From Stenotrophomonas sp. SAU14A_NAIMI4_5 (GTDB lineage: Bacteria > Pseudomonadota > Gammaproteobacteria > Xanthomonadales > Xanthomonadaceae): 64,000 nt of DNA. The position numbers and the translations under genes are program-made. Under the pieces are notes generated by a model. The model worked only from the letters and a program-made list of their open reading frames with translations, ran no database searches and was not told where the DNA came from. The stretch's first letter is position 1, and each line of letters starts with the position of its first letter. The stretch spans positions 1,942,777 to 2,006,776 of the forward strand of contig NZ_CP026003.1 of assembly GCF_003086795.1 (NCBI RefSeq). Reading direction: 5' to 3'. Positions 53,013 through 61,726 of the stretch are shown piece after piece.

Positions 53013-53369
53013 TCAGGCGGGCCTGACTTCCCTGCAAACCAGTTCGGCCAGCTCCCGGCAGGCAAAGAACAGTCCCTCAACCACGCCTTCGTCCAGGTGA
53101 CGGTTGGGCGTGGCTACTGACTCGCAGCGGCTTGCTGCGTGCAGCATTTCGACGGCTGTGAGGATCGCCACGGCCGCGCGATCAATCCGGGCCAGCGACT
53201 GCCGCCGCCCTTCGGAGAGGTTCTCTTCCGGCCACAACATTCCATCGGAGCCTTCGCCATCGCGGATGCGCTTGAGGCAGCCCTGGAAGGTGCTGAGGTC
53301 GGAGGAGGGGTTGTTGTCGTCGTTGATCGAGTCATCGACGGAGAAGGGCGGGTTCTTGCGGGTGCTCAT
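53013..53369 (-). CDS. Small conserved-type protein of unknown function
   Basis: 118 aa from ATG 53369 (MSTRKNPPFSVDDSINDDNN). The N-terminal 40 residues are polar and probably disordered; the rest is helical (LARIDRAAVAILTAVEMLHA and LFFACRELAELVCREV). It resembles small helical DUF3077/DUF6124-like proteins that occur in many copies in pseudomonads and relatives. That likeness is from general appearance and from the hairpin-rich leader upstream. No catalytic motif. A longer frame to 53582 reads the leader hairpins and is not believed. Confidence 0.6.
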   Translation of the reverse strand: MSTRKNPPFSVDDSINDDNNPSSDLSTFQGCLKRIRDGEGSDGMLWPEENLSEGRRQSLARIDRAAVAILTAVEMLHAASRCESVATPNRHLDEGVVEGLFFACRELAELVCREVRPA

Positions 53370-53640
53370 GGCGTCGGCTTCCGTGGCTGTACTTAACAGC
53401 GCCACCGCGCGGAAGCGGGTGGCGGACGGTGCGTGGCTGCAAACCGGGTAGCTAAGCGAAATAGACCGGTGGGTCCGTGGACCCCCACGCACCGCCCGCC
53501 ATACAGGCCGACGGATTGCCCGCCGGCACCGGTTTCCGGTCGGTGCCGACGGGCAAGCGCAAACAGCAGTCGCTTTTGCCACACGGGTTTGCAGACCCGG
53601 CCACCCGTTGTCGGTGGCGCGCCATGATGTTTACGCATGC
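53370..53640 (-). other. Hairpin-rich leader upstream of the small helical gene
   Basis: Four consecutive inverted repeats on the minus-strand leader: around GTGGGTCC (53469-53487); a ~16-bp stem TTGCCCGCCGGCACCG / CGGTCGGTGCCGACGGGCAA spanning 53516-53556; CGGGTTTGCAGACCCG (53584-53599); and CCACCCGTTGTCGGTGG (53601-53617). There is no credible coding potential. It looks like a structured RNA or a repeat module preceding the gene. Confidence 0.6.
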
Positions 53641-54031
53641 ACGTTCGCTTCAATGAGAAAAATCCGAAACGTGCGGATGAATCGAGAGAGCGGGAAAGAG
53701 TGTCGCACGCACCGGCAATGGCGGAAGCGACAAGGGATGACGCGGGCGCGACCAGGCACTCGTGCAGACGACATGCAATGCCGCAAACGGCCCGCATTGG
53801 AGTGAGGCGCGTGACGCTTCTCGCTTACCAGTCGTTGTATGAAGCATTCCGGCCGAACGTGTGGGCGACCCGATGCGTAGAACGACGTGACGCATCCGGC
53901 CGATTTGTCGTGCCGGATGCGTCATGCGGCCGCTGCGCTCGCCGGGCATGGCCCGGCGCTAGCAGAGGGTTGGTCGGGCGAAGCGCGAAGTTGGCGCACG
54001 CAGGCGCGAACGTGGCCCGCGCAAACGGCCC
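53641..54031. other. Gene-free stretch with one SMAG palindrome
   Basis: About 390 bp with no recognisable gene on either strand. A single GCCGGGCATGGCCCGGCGCT palindrome lies at 53941-53962. ATGCGTC/GACGCAT-type short inverted sequence occurs near 53875-53925. Confidence 0.55.
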
Positions 54032-54592
54032 TTACGGATTCGCATCCAGGAACGCGCGGATCACCGGCCCAATCTCCTGCACATGGCTTTCCAACGCGAA
54101 ATGCCCGGTGTCATAGAAACGCACCTCCGCCTTCGGCAGATCGCGCTTGACCGCTTCGGCACCGGCCGGAATGAAGATCGCATCGTTCCGCCCCCACACC
54201 GCCAGCAGCGGCGGCTTGCGGTCGCGGAAGTACTTCTGCAGCTGCGGGTACATCACGACATTGGTGCGGTAATCCAGCATCAGGTCCAGCTGGATATCCA
54301 GATTGCCCGGGCGCGCCAGGCGCTCGTTGTCCAGCGTGTAGGTTTCCGGCGCGATGCGCATCGCATCCGGCGCGCCGTGGGTGTACTGCCACTGGATGCT
54401 TTCCGGGGTGAACATGCCGCGCAGTGCATCGCGGTTGGCTGCGGTCGGCGCGCTCCAGTAGCGATTGATCGGTTCCCACAGTTCGCCCAGGCCTTCTTCA
54501 TAGGCGTTGCCATTCTGCGAAACGATGGCGGTGATGCGTTCCGGGTGCTGGCCGGGGGAAACGCGGTCATCGGTACGGCCGGTGTGGGGCAT
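54032..54592 (-). pseudogene. Alpha/beta-hydrolase lacking its N-terminal half
   Basis: Residues from HPERITAIVSQNGNAYEEGL onward (starting about 54547) match the C-terminal half of haloalkane-dehalogenase/epoxide-hydrolase-type enzymes, with WGRNDAIFIPAGAEAVKRD carrying the acid and DTGHFALESHVQEIG the catalytic His. The nucleophile elbow that should precede HPERI is absent, and the 15 residues before it (MPHTGRTDDRVSPGQ) are unrelated. The gene is therefore inactive as a hydrolase unless the missing half lies elsewhere. SMAG palindromes flank the break. Confidence 0.72.
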
Positions 54593-54659
54593 GCCGATGG
54601 TGGGTGTGGTGATGTCGTTGGTTGCTCGTGGGCTGCCGGCGGTGCCGGGCCGCTGTGCT

Positions 54660-54701
54660 CGCCGGGCATGGCCCGGCGCTACCGGGTGGGCTCGGCGCTA
54701 C
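54660..54701. repeat. SMAG-type palindrome and degenerate partner
   Basis: GCCGGGCATGGCCCGGCGCT followed by a decayed GGCTCGGCGCTAC copy, lying between the hydrolase remnant and the CheW-like gene. Confidence 0.7.
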
Positions 54702-55147
54702 GGTGCTGCGATCAGCAGGGCGGGGTCGATCAGCGGGATCTCGCCGTTGTCGGCCATGGCAATGCTCTGGCTGCAGAACACATACCCCAGCGGATTGGCG
54801 GCGCGCAGCTGCTTGCGTGGCACGCTTTCGATATCGCCCACTTCATCCACGGCCAGGCCGATCACATCCACGCCGGCCCGCACCAGCGTCATCGCCGGGC
54901 AGGTATAGGTAAACGGTGTCAGCCCGCTGAGGCGGCGCAGATCGGCCACGCGCAGGGCGTCCCCGCGGACGGTCAGCCTGGGCCCGCCTTCGCCCACAGG
55001 GCGGTCGAAGGTCTCCTGGCCGCGGATCTCGACGGCGGCCTGGACATCCACCGCAAACCACTGCTCACCGGCCCGTACGGCCAGGTATTCAAAGAAAGAA
55101 CGCGACGGCGAGGCCGGTGATCCGGCCGAAGAGGAAGACGGCTGCAA
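54698..55147 (-). CDS. CheW-like domain protein
   Basis: 149 aa. A single CheW domain: FFEYLAVRAGEQWFAVDVQA, LTVRGDALRVADLRRLSGL, MTLVRAGVDVIGLAVDEVGD. CheW proteins couple chemoreceptors to the CheA kinase. This is a stand-alone copy with no CheA or receptor gene nearby. The start is taken as TTG 55147, since no ATG or GTG lies upstream of the domain in frame; this is uncertain. It is 114 bp downstream of a cyclic-di-GMP-type gene on the same strand and may be part of a signalling cluster. Confidence 0.72.
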   Translation of the reverse strand: MQPSSSSAGSPASPSRSFFEYLAVRAGEQWFAVDVQAAVEIRGQETFDRPVGEGGPRLTVRGDALRVADLRRLSGLTPFTYTCPAMTLVRAGVDVIGLAVDEVGDIESVPRKQLRAANPLGYVFCSQSIAMADNGEIPLIDPALLIAAP

Positions 55148-55261
55148 AAGGAATCCAGTGGAAGGGGCATTGCTGCTACGCCGCCATCATGCCCGCTTCG
55201 CCTCGACAACAGTGTGCGAAGAAGATGAACGCACTCAGCCCCGTTCAGCCCGGCGTATGAC

Positions 55262-57028
55262 TCATGCCAGAACGTACGGCACCGTCTGCAGTTCGGCCAG
55301 GTCCGTGGCGCTTACCGGGCGTGACAACGCAAAGCCCTGGATCTCGTCGCAGCCGTACGCCTGCAGCAGGGCCACCTGCCCAGGGGTCTCTGCACCTTCG
55401 CCCACCGTGTTGTAACCCAGGCCTTGGGCCAGTCTGATGACTGCCTGCACCTTCAGTTGCGCGCGGGTATCCGTGGAAAGGTCGTCGATCATCGACTTGT
55501 CCAGCTTGATCGTGTGGATGGGCAATTCGGTGAGGTAGCCAAAGTTGCTGTAGCCACTGCCGAAATCATCCACGGCCAGGCGAACTCCCGCAGCAGCCAG
55601 CTCTTTCAGTTGCTCGCCGGGCGGGGAATCCGCGCGAAGCCACTCGCCTTCGGTAATTTCGATCTCCACATCCTGGCAGCGCAGGCCGTGCCTCTCGATA
55701 TGCGCAAGTAGGCGGGTGGCCATGCCAACACGTGCAACATCACGTGGCGACAGGTTGATGGACAGCACCATCGAAATCCCTTCCCGACGCCACTGGGCCA
55801 ATTGCGTCAATGCACGGTCCAGTACCCAGTCGGTCACCACCTCCATCAGTGCAGTGCGTTCGAACACGGGAATGAATTCGGCCGGGCTCACTGCGCCCAG
55901 GTCGGGATGGTTCCAGCGCAGGAGCACCTCAGCGGCCACCGGCACCAGATCCCGCGCGCGATAGCGCGGCTGGTACACCAGATAGAACTCATCATTCAGA
56001 AGTCCGCGCTCGGCGTCGGTCGCCAGACGATAGCCGCGCTTCAAGCCGGCATCCCGGCTGGCTGAGTACCAGCAGAACGGTGCGCCGGTGCTGTGCGCGC
56101 AGTGCAGGCCGATCAGCATGCGCCGGAGGACATCGTCGGCGCTGTGGCGGTCCAGTTCGATTTCGCACAGGCCTGCATGGAACATCGGGGACATCGGTAC
56201 GGCGGCAGCAAGCATGGGGCGGGTCAGGCGGCCCTGCAGCTCGTTCACCATCCGCTCGGCAGCCTCACCGTCAGATTTCCTCAACACGAATGCAAACCGG
56301 GTTACCCCCACGTGGTAGACCTCGGCGACGCCTTCCAGGGCAGACTTGATGCGCGCACCCGCGCGGCGGATGAGCGCTTCCAGCGGGGCCATGCCCAGCA
56401 CCTGCCCAGCTTCATTTGCCCTTGGCAGATCCAGCACGTCTACCAGTACGGCCACACACACGCGCTGTGGGGCGCGTGCCGACCAGGCGGCGTAGTCGAG
56501 GGCGAACTGATGACGGTTGGGCAGTCCGCTGACAGGGTCGCGGCGGCCCGTGAGGACCCGCAGCTCAAGCTCATTCATGACCGCAATGGCCAGTGTCTGA
56601 AGCTGCCTGCGGTCGTCTTCGGAAAACGTTCGGGCTGCCGGGTCCATTACGCAGAGGGCGCCAATGGCTACGCCATTCTTGGCCAGCAGCGGTGCGCCAG
56701 CGTAGAACCGAAGATGTGGCGGCTTCACCACAAGCGGGTTGCCCGCGAAGCGAGGGTCGGCGCGCAGGTCGGCGACCACCATGCCGTCGGCCGAGCGGAT
56801 CGTGTGAGCGCAGATGGAATGCTCGATCTGCATTTCGGCAGCATCCAGGCCCTGCCGCGCGATCATCCGCTGCCGTTCAGTCTCAACGAGGGAAACGAAG
56901 GCCACTTCGGTCTGGAACAGGCGCGTGGCCAGCTCGGTGAGGCGGTCCAGTGAACTGCTGACAACCTCATCCAGGGCATCCAGGCTGCCCAATGTCGACA
57001 TGCGTTCTTCAGAGCGGGTAGGGGCCAT
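55262..57028 (-). CDS. GAF / degenerate GGDEF / EAL protein, probable c-di-GMP phosphodiesterase
   Basis: 588 aa. The N-terminal GAF domain (about residues 25-160: LFQTEVAFVSLVETERQRMI, APLLAKNGVAIGALCVMD) is followed by a GGDEF domain without the signature (YHVGVTRFAFVL replaces it), so no cyclase activity is expected. The EAL domain (about 335-580) reads AEVLLRW (EVL in place of EAL), INLSPRDV, EIEITEGEW, VDDFGSGYSNFGYL, IKLDKSMI, GEGAETPGQ and DEIQGFALSRPV, keeping the metal and substrate residues. It should hydrolyse cyclic di-GMP under control of the GAF ligand. Alternative start Met10 at 57001. Confidence 0.88.
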   Translation of the reverse strand: MAPTRSEERMSTLGSLDALDEVVSSSLDRLTELATRLFQTEVAFVSLVETERQRMIARQGLDAAEMQIEHSICAHTIRSADGMVVADLRADPRFAGNPLVVKPPHLRFYAGAPLLAKNGVAIGALCVMDPAARTFSEDDRRQLQTLAIAVMNELELRVLTGRRDPVSGLPNRHQFALDYAAWSARAPQRVCVAVLVDVLDLPRANEAGQVLGMAPLEALIRRAGARIKSALEGVAEVYHVGVTRFAFVLRKSDGEAAERMVNELQGRLTRPMLAAAVPMSPMFHAGLCEIELDRHSADDVLRRMLIGLHCAHSTGAPFCWYSASRDAGLKRGYRLATDAERGLLNDEFYLVYQPRYRARDLVPVAAEVLLRWNHPDLGAVSPAEFIPVFERTALMEVVTDWVLDRALTQLAQWRREGISMVLSINLSPRDVARVGMATRLLAHIERHGLRCQDVEIEITEGEWLRADSPPGEQLKELAAAGVRLAVDDFGSGYSNFGYLTELPIHTIKLDKSMIDDLSTDTRAQLKVQAVIRLAQGLGYNTVGEGAETPGQVALLQAYGCDEIQGFALSRPVSATDLAELQTVPYVLA

Positions 57029-57148
57029 GTGCTTTAACCGGTTGAACGGGAGCGCGGGAGCCAGATCGTCGCAATGCCTTGAACTGTGAGCAAAGCCAGA
57101 GTTGCAGGTGTATTGCGGTGGTGCCGTGTAGACGCAGCAAGCACCACG

Positions 57149-58741
57149 TCAAGAGGGCGCTGCAGGCCGAGGGTTGCGACTGCGGTAGAGCACGGCACGG
57201 TTGCGGCCGCCGTGCTTGGCCCGGTACAGCGCCTTGTCGGCCTGGCGGATGGCCAGATCGGGGTTGGCCTGGGTTTCCGGGTAATGGCTGACCCCGGCGG
57301 AAATGGTGACGTGCCCGACCTTGGGGAAGGCCTGCGCTTCAATGGCGGCGCGCAGGCGCTCGGCCACCTGCAGCGCGGTTTCGGCAGTGACCTCCGGCAG
57401 CAGCACCAGGAACTCCTCGCCACCGAGGCGGCACAGCACGTCCTGCGGGCGGGCGTTGGCGCGCATGCTCTGGGCAACGCCGGCGATGACCTGGTCACCG
57501 GCGTCGTGGCCGTGGCGGTCGTTCACCTCCTTGAAGTGGTCCACATCGAGGGTGATGACCCCGAACGGCACGCCGGAGGCGGTGAGCGCGCTGAGCGCGC
57601 GTTCCAGCCCGCGCCGGTTGAGCAGCTGGGTGAGGGGATCGGTGAGCGCGGCCAGGTCGAGCTTGCCGATGCGGTCGCTGAGATTGCGGAAGCTGACCAG
57701 CACCGCCTGCTTCAGCTGGGCGGCTTCGAAATACCAGGAATTGACCGCCTTGACCCGCGACATGGCGGCGCCGACATCGCCTTCCTGTGCGTGCCGGGCC
57801 AGCTGCTGCAGCGGCGCGGCGATGCGTCGCGAGCACAGCCAGATGAGGACCAGCGACAGCAGGCCGAGCGGCGCGGCATTGCGCAGCACGGTGCCGAACA
57901 GGCTGCCCATGGGCGCGGTGGCGGCTTCGATGGGACGCTGGGCGACGATGCCCCAGCCGGCAGCGGGCACCGGTGCGAAGCCAGCCAGCATGTGTACGCC
58001 GTGGCTGTTGTGCGAATGCAGTGCGCCGGCGCGGCCTTGGCTGAGTGCATCGACGGCGGCGTTGCGGGTGGCGGCCTGTCCGACCCGGTCCGGCTCGGGG
58101 TGGTAGAGCACGGTGCCATCGCGGCTGACCACGTACAGGTACGAACCATCCTCGTAGGGGTGCGTGCCGAGCAGGGAATGCAGGACGTTCGGGTCGCGCA
58201 GGTGGATGGAGGCGGTGATGTAGCCGGCGTACTCGCCGTCGGCATCGAACACCGGGTGCGAGAGGGTGACGACCAGGTTCCCCGTGTGGGCCATGAACGG
58301 ATCGCTGACCATCGGCAGCCGTTGCTGCAGGGCCTTGCGGTTGGCGGCGCTGGTGAGCGCCTTGCCCTGCAGTTCCGGCAGCGCGGGCGAAGTGCCGACC
58401 ACCACGCCCTGCGCGTTCACCGCGATGACGCTGTTGAAGGCATCGGTCTGCAGCTTGATGCGCTCGACTTCATCGTCATGGGCGGTCGGTTGGCCGAGGC
58501 CACGACTGAGCCGCTCGGCTCCAAGCGCGAGCTGCTGCTGCGCGTTCAATACGAAGTGCTGGGTGGATTGGGCCAGCGAGTGGGCGTACACACGGTTGGC
58601 TTCCAGGCTCTTTTCGACGAGCTGCTGGTGCTGCACCTGGTAGCTGGCCCACAGCGTATTGGCCAGCATGACGAGTGCCGACAGCGTGGCGAGCGCGAGG
58701 ATCAGCCGCTGCAGGTTCACCTGCCGGATCGATGCATTCAC
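57149..58741 (-). CDS. Membrane diguanylate cyclase with dCache-type sensor
   Basis: 530 aa from GTG 58741. One N-terminal membrane helix (about residues 10-33), a periplasmic double-Cache-like domain (about 35-280: FNSVIAVNAQGVVVGTSPAL, SHPVFDADGEYAGYITASIH), and a second membrane helix (about 283-305, LLSLVLIWLCSRR). A HAMP-like linker follows, then a C-terminal GGDEF domain with DVDHFKEVNDRHGHDAGDQV and CRLGGEEFLVLLPE (GGEEF, active form). It makes cyclic di-GMP in response to an extracytoplasmic cue. It lies 120 bp upstream of the EAL gene on the same strand, forming a make/break pair. Confidence 0.92.
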   Translation of the reverse strand: MNASIRQVNLQRLILALATLSALVMLANTLWASYQVQHQQLVEKSLEANRVYAHSLAQSTQHFVLNAQQQLALGAERLSRGLGQPTAHDDEVERIKLQTDAFNSVIAVNAQGVVVGTSPALPELQGKALTSAANRKALQQRLPMVSDPFMAHTGNLVVTLSHPVFDADGEYAGYITASIHLRDPNVLHSLLGTHPYEDGSYLYVVSRDGTVLYHPEPDRVGQAATRNAAVDALSQGRAGALHSHNSHGVHMLAGFAPVPAAGWGIVAQRPIEAATAPMGSLFGTVLRNAAPLGLLSLVLIWLCSRRIAAPLQQLARHAQEGDVGAAMSRVKAVNSWYFEAAQLKQAVLVSFRNLSDRIGKLDLAALTDPLTQLLNRRGLERALSALTASGVPFGVITLDVDHFKEVNDRHGHDAGDQVIAGVAQSMRANARPQDVLCRLGGEEFLVLLPEVTAETALQVAERLRAAIEAQAFPKVGHVTISAGVSHYPETQANPDLAIRQADKALYRAKHGGRNRAVLYRSRNPRPAAPS

Positions 58742-58838
58742 CCTCGCGCCTCCCTGGCTGCTGGTAGGCGCTCAGGCTACAACCGGGGGGAGGGCGAACC
58801 GTGCGCGCGGCCTTCACGTGGACCAAGGGCCTGGCAGC

Positions 58839-58904
58839 GTGCCGACCAACGGTCGGCACCCACCAACAGGGTCGTGCCCCGGTAGCGCCGGGCCATGCCC
58901 GGCG
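58839..58904. repeat. Two SMAG palindromes of different subfamilies
   Basis: GTGCCGACCAACGGTCGGCA at 58839 (as in the folD-guaB array) and GTAGCGCCGGGCCATGCCCG at 58882 (as at 52937). Both lie between the cyclase gene and the SDR gene. Confidence 0.8.
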
Positions 58905-58924
58905 AGCGCAGCGGCCAAGCCGGC

Positions 58925-59758
58925 TCAGCCGTCGGTGGAACGGCTCAGGCCCTCCCACGCCTCGATACCGGCAGCCAGATCCTGCAGCTTGCCGCGCACC
59001 AGCTGCACCGCATCGCTGCCCAGCAGCAGGTGGGCGGGCGGGGCGGAGCTGTCGATCAGCTGCAGCATGGCCTGCGCGGCCTTCAACGGGTCGCCCAGCT
59101 GCTGCCCGCTCTTGGCCTCGCGCGCGCTGCGGATGGGGTCGAACAGGGCGTCGTAATCCCCGATCGCGCGTGGCGAGCGCACCATCGAACGGCCGGCCCA
59201 ATCGGTGCGGAACGAACCGGGCGCGACGGCGGTGACGTGGATGCCGAAGCCGGCCACTTCCTTGGCCAGCACTTCGCTGATGCCTTCCAGCGCGAACTTG
59301 CTGCCGCAGTACCAGGCGATGCCCGGCATCGTGATGAAGCCGCCCATGGAGGTGATGTTGAGGATGTGGCCGCGGCGGCGCGCGCGCATGTGCGGCAGTA
59401 CGGCCTTGATGAGGGCGGCCGGGCCGAACACGTTCACCTCGAACTGCTTGCGCAGATCTGCGAGTGTCGATTCCTCGAGCACGCCTTCGTGGCCGTAACC
59501 GGCGTTGTTGACCAGCACGTCGATGGCGCCGATGTCGGTTTCGATATGGCGGACGAGGGCATCGATGGCGTCGGCATCGGTGACGTCCAAGAGGCGCGCG
59601 AATGCCTTGCCGGGGGCGAGGGCTTCGAAGTCGCTGCGGGCGGTTTCGCTGCGCACGGTGCCGACCACGCGATGGCCGGCCTGCAGGGCCTGCTCGGCCA
59701 GGGCACGGCCGAAGCCACTGCTGACGCCGGTGATGAGGAAGAGGCGGGAGGTCGCCAT
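58925..59758 (-). CDS. Short-chain dehydrogenase/reductase
   Basis: 277 aa from ATG 59758 (MATSRLFLITGVSSGFGRAL); ATG 59764 two codons earlier is also possible. Rossmann motif TGVSSGFG (about residues 10-17), DVLVNNAGYGHEG, and LNITSMGGFITMPGIAWYCGSKFAL with the Ser-Tyr-Lys triad. Substrate unknown; it belongs to the retinol-dehydrogenase-like SDR group often annotated simply as oxidoreductase. It is divergent from an AraC-family gene, sharing a 94-bp promoter region, so that regulator probably controls it. Confidence 0.88.
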   Translation of the reverse strand: MATSRLFLITGVSSGFGRALAEQALQAGHRVVGTVRSETARSDFEALAPGKAFARLLDVTDADAIDALVRHIETDIGAIDVLVNNAGYGHEGVLEESTLADLRKQFEVNVFGPAALIKAVLPHMRARRRGHILNITSMGGFITMPGIAWYCGSKFALEGISEVLAKEVAGFGIHVTAVAPGSFRTDWAGRSMVRSPRAIGDYDALFDPIRSAREAKSGQQLGDPLKAAQAMLQLIDSSAPPAHLLLGSDAVQLVRGKLQDLAAGIEAWEGLSRSTDG

Positions 59759-59852
59759 GGTCATGGGTCTCGGTTGCGGGACTTGCACGTTAGTGCTTGC
59801 CTGGAAGGCGGCCCAGGCCTAGGATTCGGTCATTCTTGCCTATTCCTCTGAG

Positions 59853-60800
59853 GTGCCCGTGCCCGCTGTTGAACCGTCGCTGCAGGCGCGCATGGTCGGC
59901 CTGCTGCAGGCGCAGGCCACGCAGGAGGGCTACACGCTGACGGCCCTGCCGGGCGTGCGCCTGCTGCGCTCGGACCGGCCGCTGGCGCGGACGCCGGTGC
60001 TGTATGACCCGGGCATCGTGATCGTCTGCCAGGGCGTGAAGCGCGGCTACATGGGCGCAAAGGTCTACCAGTACGACGCGCAGCATTACCTGGCGGTGTC
60101 GGTGCCGGTGCCGTTCACCATGGAAACCGAGGCGAGCGCCGACGCGCCGCTGCTGGCGATCTACCTGCACCTGGACCTGCAGCTGGCCGCGGAGCTGATG
60201 CTGGAGCTGGAGGCGCACGCGGATGCTGTGCCAGCACCGGCGCAGAGCATGATGGCCAGCCCGATGGAGCCGGCGATGCAGGCCACCGTGCTGCGTCTGC
60301 TGGAGGCGCTGGGTGATCCGCTGGAGGCGGCGGTGCTCGGCCCGGCGCTGGTGCGCGAGCTGTATTTCCGCGTGCTGACCGGTGCACAGGGTGGCGCGAT
60401 GCGCGAGGCACTGGCGATGCGCGGGCGCTTTGGCCGCATCGGCAAGGTGCTGCGGCATATCCATGCGGCCTACGCGACGGCGCTGGATGTGGACGCGTTG
60501 GCGGCCGAGGCGGAGATGAGCGTGCCGACCTTCCACGATCACTTCCGTGCGATCACCGGTACCTCGCCGATGCAATACGTGAAGTCGACCCGGCTGCACC
60601 AGGCGCGCCTGCTGATGCTGCGCCAGGGCATGACGGCCGAGGCGGCCGCGCTGGGAGTGGGCTACGCCAGTGCCTCGCAGTTCAATCGGGAGTTCAAGCG
60701 ATTGTTCGCGCTGCCGCCCGCAGCGGAGGTGGCGCGGATGCGGCGCAGCTTCGCACTGCCGCCGGCGCCGGTGGATGCGGTGTATGTGTCGTCGCATTGA
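59853..60800 (+). CDS. AraC-family transcriptional regulator
   Basis: 315 aa from GTG 59853 (a GTG at 59859 is also usable). An N-terminal AraC_N sensor domain (VLYDPGIVIVCQGVKRGYMG, VSVPVPFTMETEASADAPLL) is followed by two C-terminal HTH motifs (TALDVDALAAEAEMSVPTFH and MTAEAAALGVGYASASQFNR, then EFKRLFALPP, about residues 210-295). The N-terminal type is shared with regulators of adjacent oxidoreductases. The divergent SDR gene next door is the likely target; the inducer is unknown. Confidence 0.9.
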   Translation: MPVPAVEPSLQARMVGLLQAQATQEGYTLTALPGVRLLRSDRPLARTPVLYDPGIVIVCQGVKRGYMGAKVYQYDAQHYLAVSVPVPFTMETEASADAPLLAIYLHLDLQLAAELMLELEAHADAVPAPAQSMMASPMEPAMQATVLRLLEALGDPLEAAVLGPALVRELYFRVLTGAQGGAMREALAMRGRFGRIGKVLRHIHAAYATALDVDALAAEAEMSVPTFHDHFRAITGTSPMQYVKSTRLHQARLLMLRQGMTAEAAALGVGYASASQFNREFKRLFALPPAAEVARMRRSFALPPAPVDAVYVSSH

Positions 60801-60929
60801 GGACTGACCGGACGCGCGTGTCGGCTGATAGTCACAAGACCCGCACAGGCGGCTGGTTAACGTGACGCACGCGTTTCCACCTCCGGCACGACTTTCTACG
60901 TCGCGTCATTCTCCTTTCCGGAAGTCCCC

Positions 60930-61361
60930 ATGTCTGCCCTGCCTTTGCGTGCGCTGGCCTACCAGAGCACCGTGTCGTGTCCGTTGGCCGCCGATTCGAT
61001 AGACGAACTGCTCATCGATGCCATGGCGCGTAACCAGGCGCTGTCGGTGACCGGCGTGCTGCTGTTCGATGGGCATCGGTTCTTCCAGTATCTGGAAGGC
61101 CCGGAAGAGGCCATCTACCAGGTTTTCAGCCGGATCGAGGCCGCCACGCGCCATGGCAATGTCGTGGTGCAGTTTGATGAAGCGGTCAGCGAGCGCTACT
61201 TCCGCACCTGGTCGATGGTCTGCCGCAGCGTGGACGTGTCGGCCCTGCACGCCATCGCCGCGGGCAAATGGAAGCGGCATTTCCCCACGGTGCGCGAGGA
61301 CCGCCGTGCGGTGCCGGGGCTGGCGCCACTGGTGGACTTCTGGGAGCTGCCGCACGCGTGA
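60930..61361 (+). CDS. BLUF-domain blue-light photoreceptor (first copy)
   Basis: 143 aa, one BLUF domain with a short C-terminal tail. The flavin-switch residues are all present: Tyr11 (ALAYQST), Asn35 (MARNQALSVTGVLLFDG) and Gln53 (FFQYLEG). Spacings of 24 and 18 residues are the same as in AppA-type BLUF proteins. It senses blue light through FAD and, as a short BLUF protein, must signal by binding a partner, since no output domain is fused. It lies near diguanylate cyclase and phosphodiesterase genes. A second BLUF gene is 0.4 kb away on the other strand. Confidence 0.9.
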   Translation: MSALPLRALAYQSTVSCPLAADSIDELLIDAMARNQALSVTGVLLFDGHRFFQYLEGPEEAIYQVFSRIEAATRHGNVVVQFDEAVSERYFRTWSMVCRSVDVSALHAIAAGKWKRHFPTVREDRRAVPGLAPLVDFWELPHA

Positions 61362-61423
61362 GCGTGCTCACTCCGGCATGACGGGGTGAGCGGCTAGGGT
61401 GGCTGCTCACACGAGGGGGAAGC

Positions 61424-61708
61424 ATGGAAGAATCGAACGGCGGTATGGTGCGCTGGCTGAGTTTCCGGCTGCGCAATGGGCAATCGATCGGCCCGGAACG
61501 GTTGCGCGAGGCGTGGACCTGGGCCTGCCAGTCGCCGCGTTCGGGTGTGCGCCGCGAGCAGCTGGGCGAAGACCACTGGGTCTACGCCCTGTACGGCCCA
61601 GAGCTGATCTCCTGCCCACGGACTGCCGAGCAGCGCATGCGTGGCTTCCTGCTGGAGGCGGGCTATATCTTCACGATGGGTTCGCTGGGGCGGCGCGAGG
61701 CCGCCTGA
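61424..61708 (+). CDS. Small protein of unknown function between two BLUF genes
   Basis: 94 aa from ATG 61424 (MEESNGGMVRWLSFRLRNGQ), preceded by GAGGGG. I do not recognise it. It is basic and Trp/Arg-rich (LREAWTWACQSPRSGVRREQ), with no signal or membrane segment. It ends 18 bp before the convergent second BLUF gene. Position suggests it could be a partner of the upstream BLUF protein; this is inference. Confidence 0.6.
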   Translation: MEESNGGMVRWLSFRLRNGQSIGPERLREAWTWACQSPRSGVRREQLGEDHWVYALYGPELISCPRTAEQRMRGFLLEAGYIFTMGSLGRREAA

Positions 61709-61726
61709 CGCCGCGCTCAACCTTGC

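Noticed and set aside
53637..54150. Overlapping frames on both strands between the small helical gene and the hydrolase remnant.
   Set aside because: They cross a SMAG palindrome, have no ribosome-binding sites and give low-complexity Arg/Ala products.
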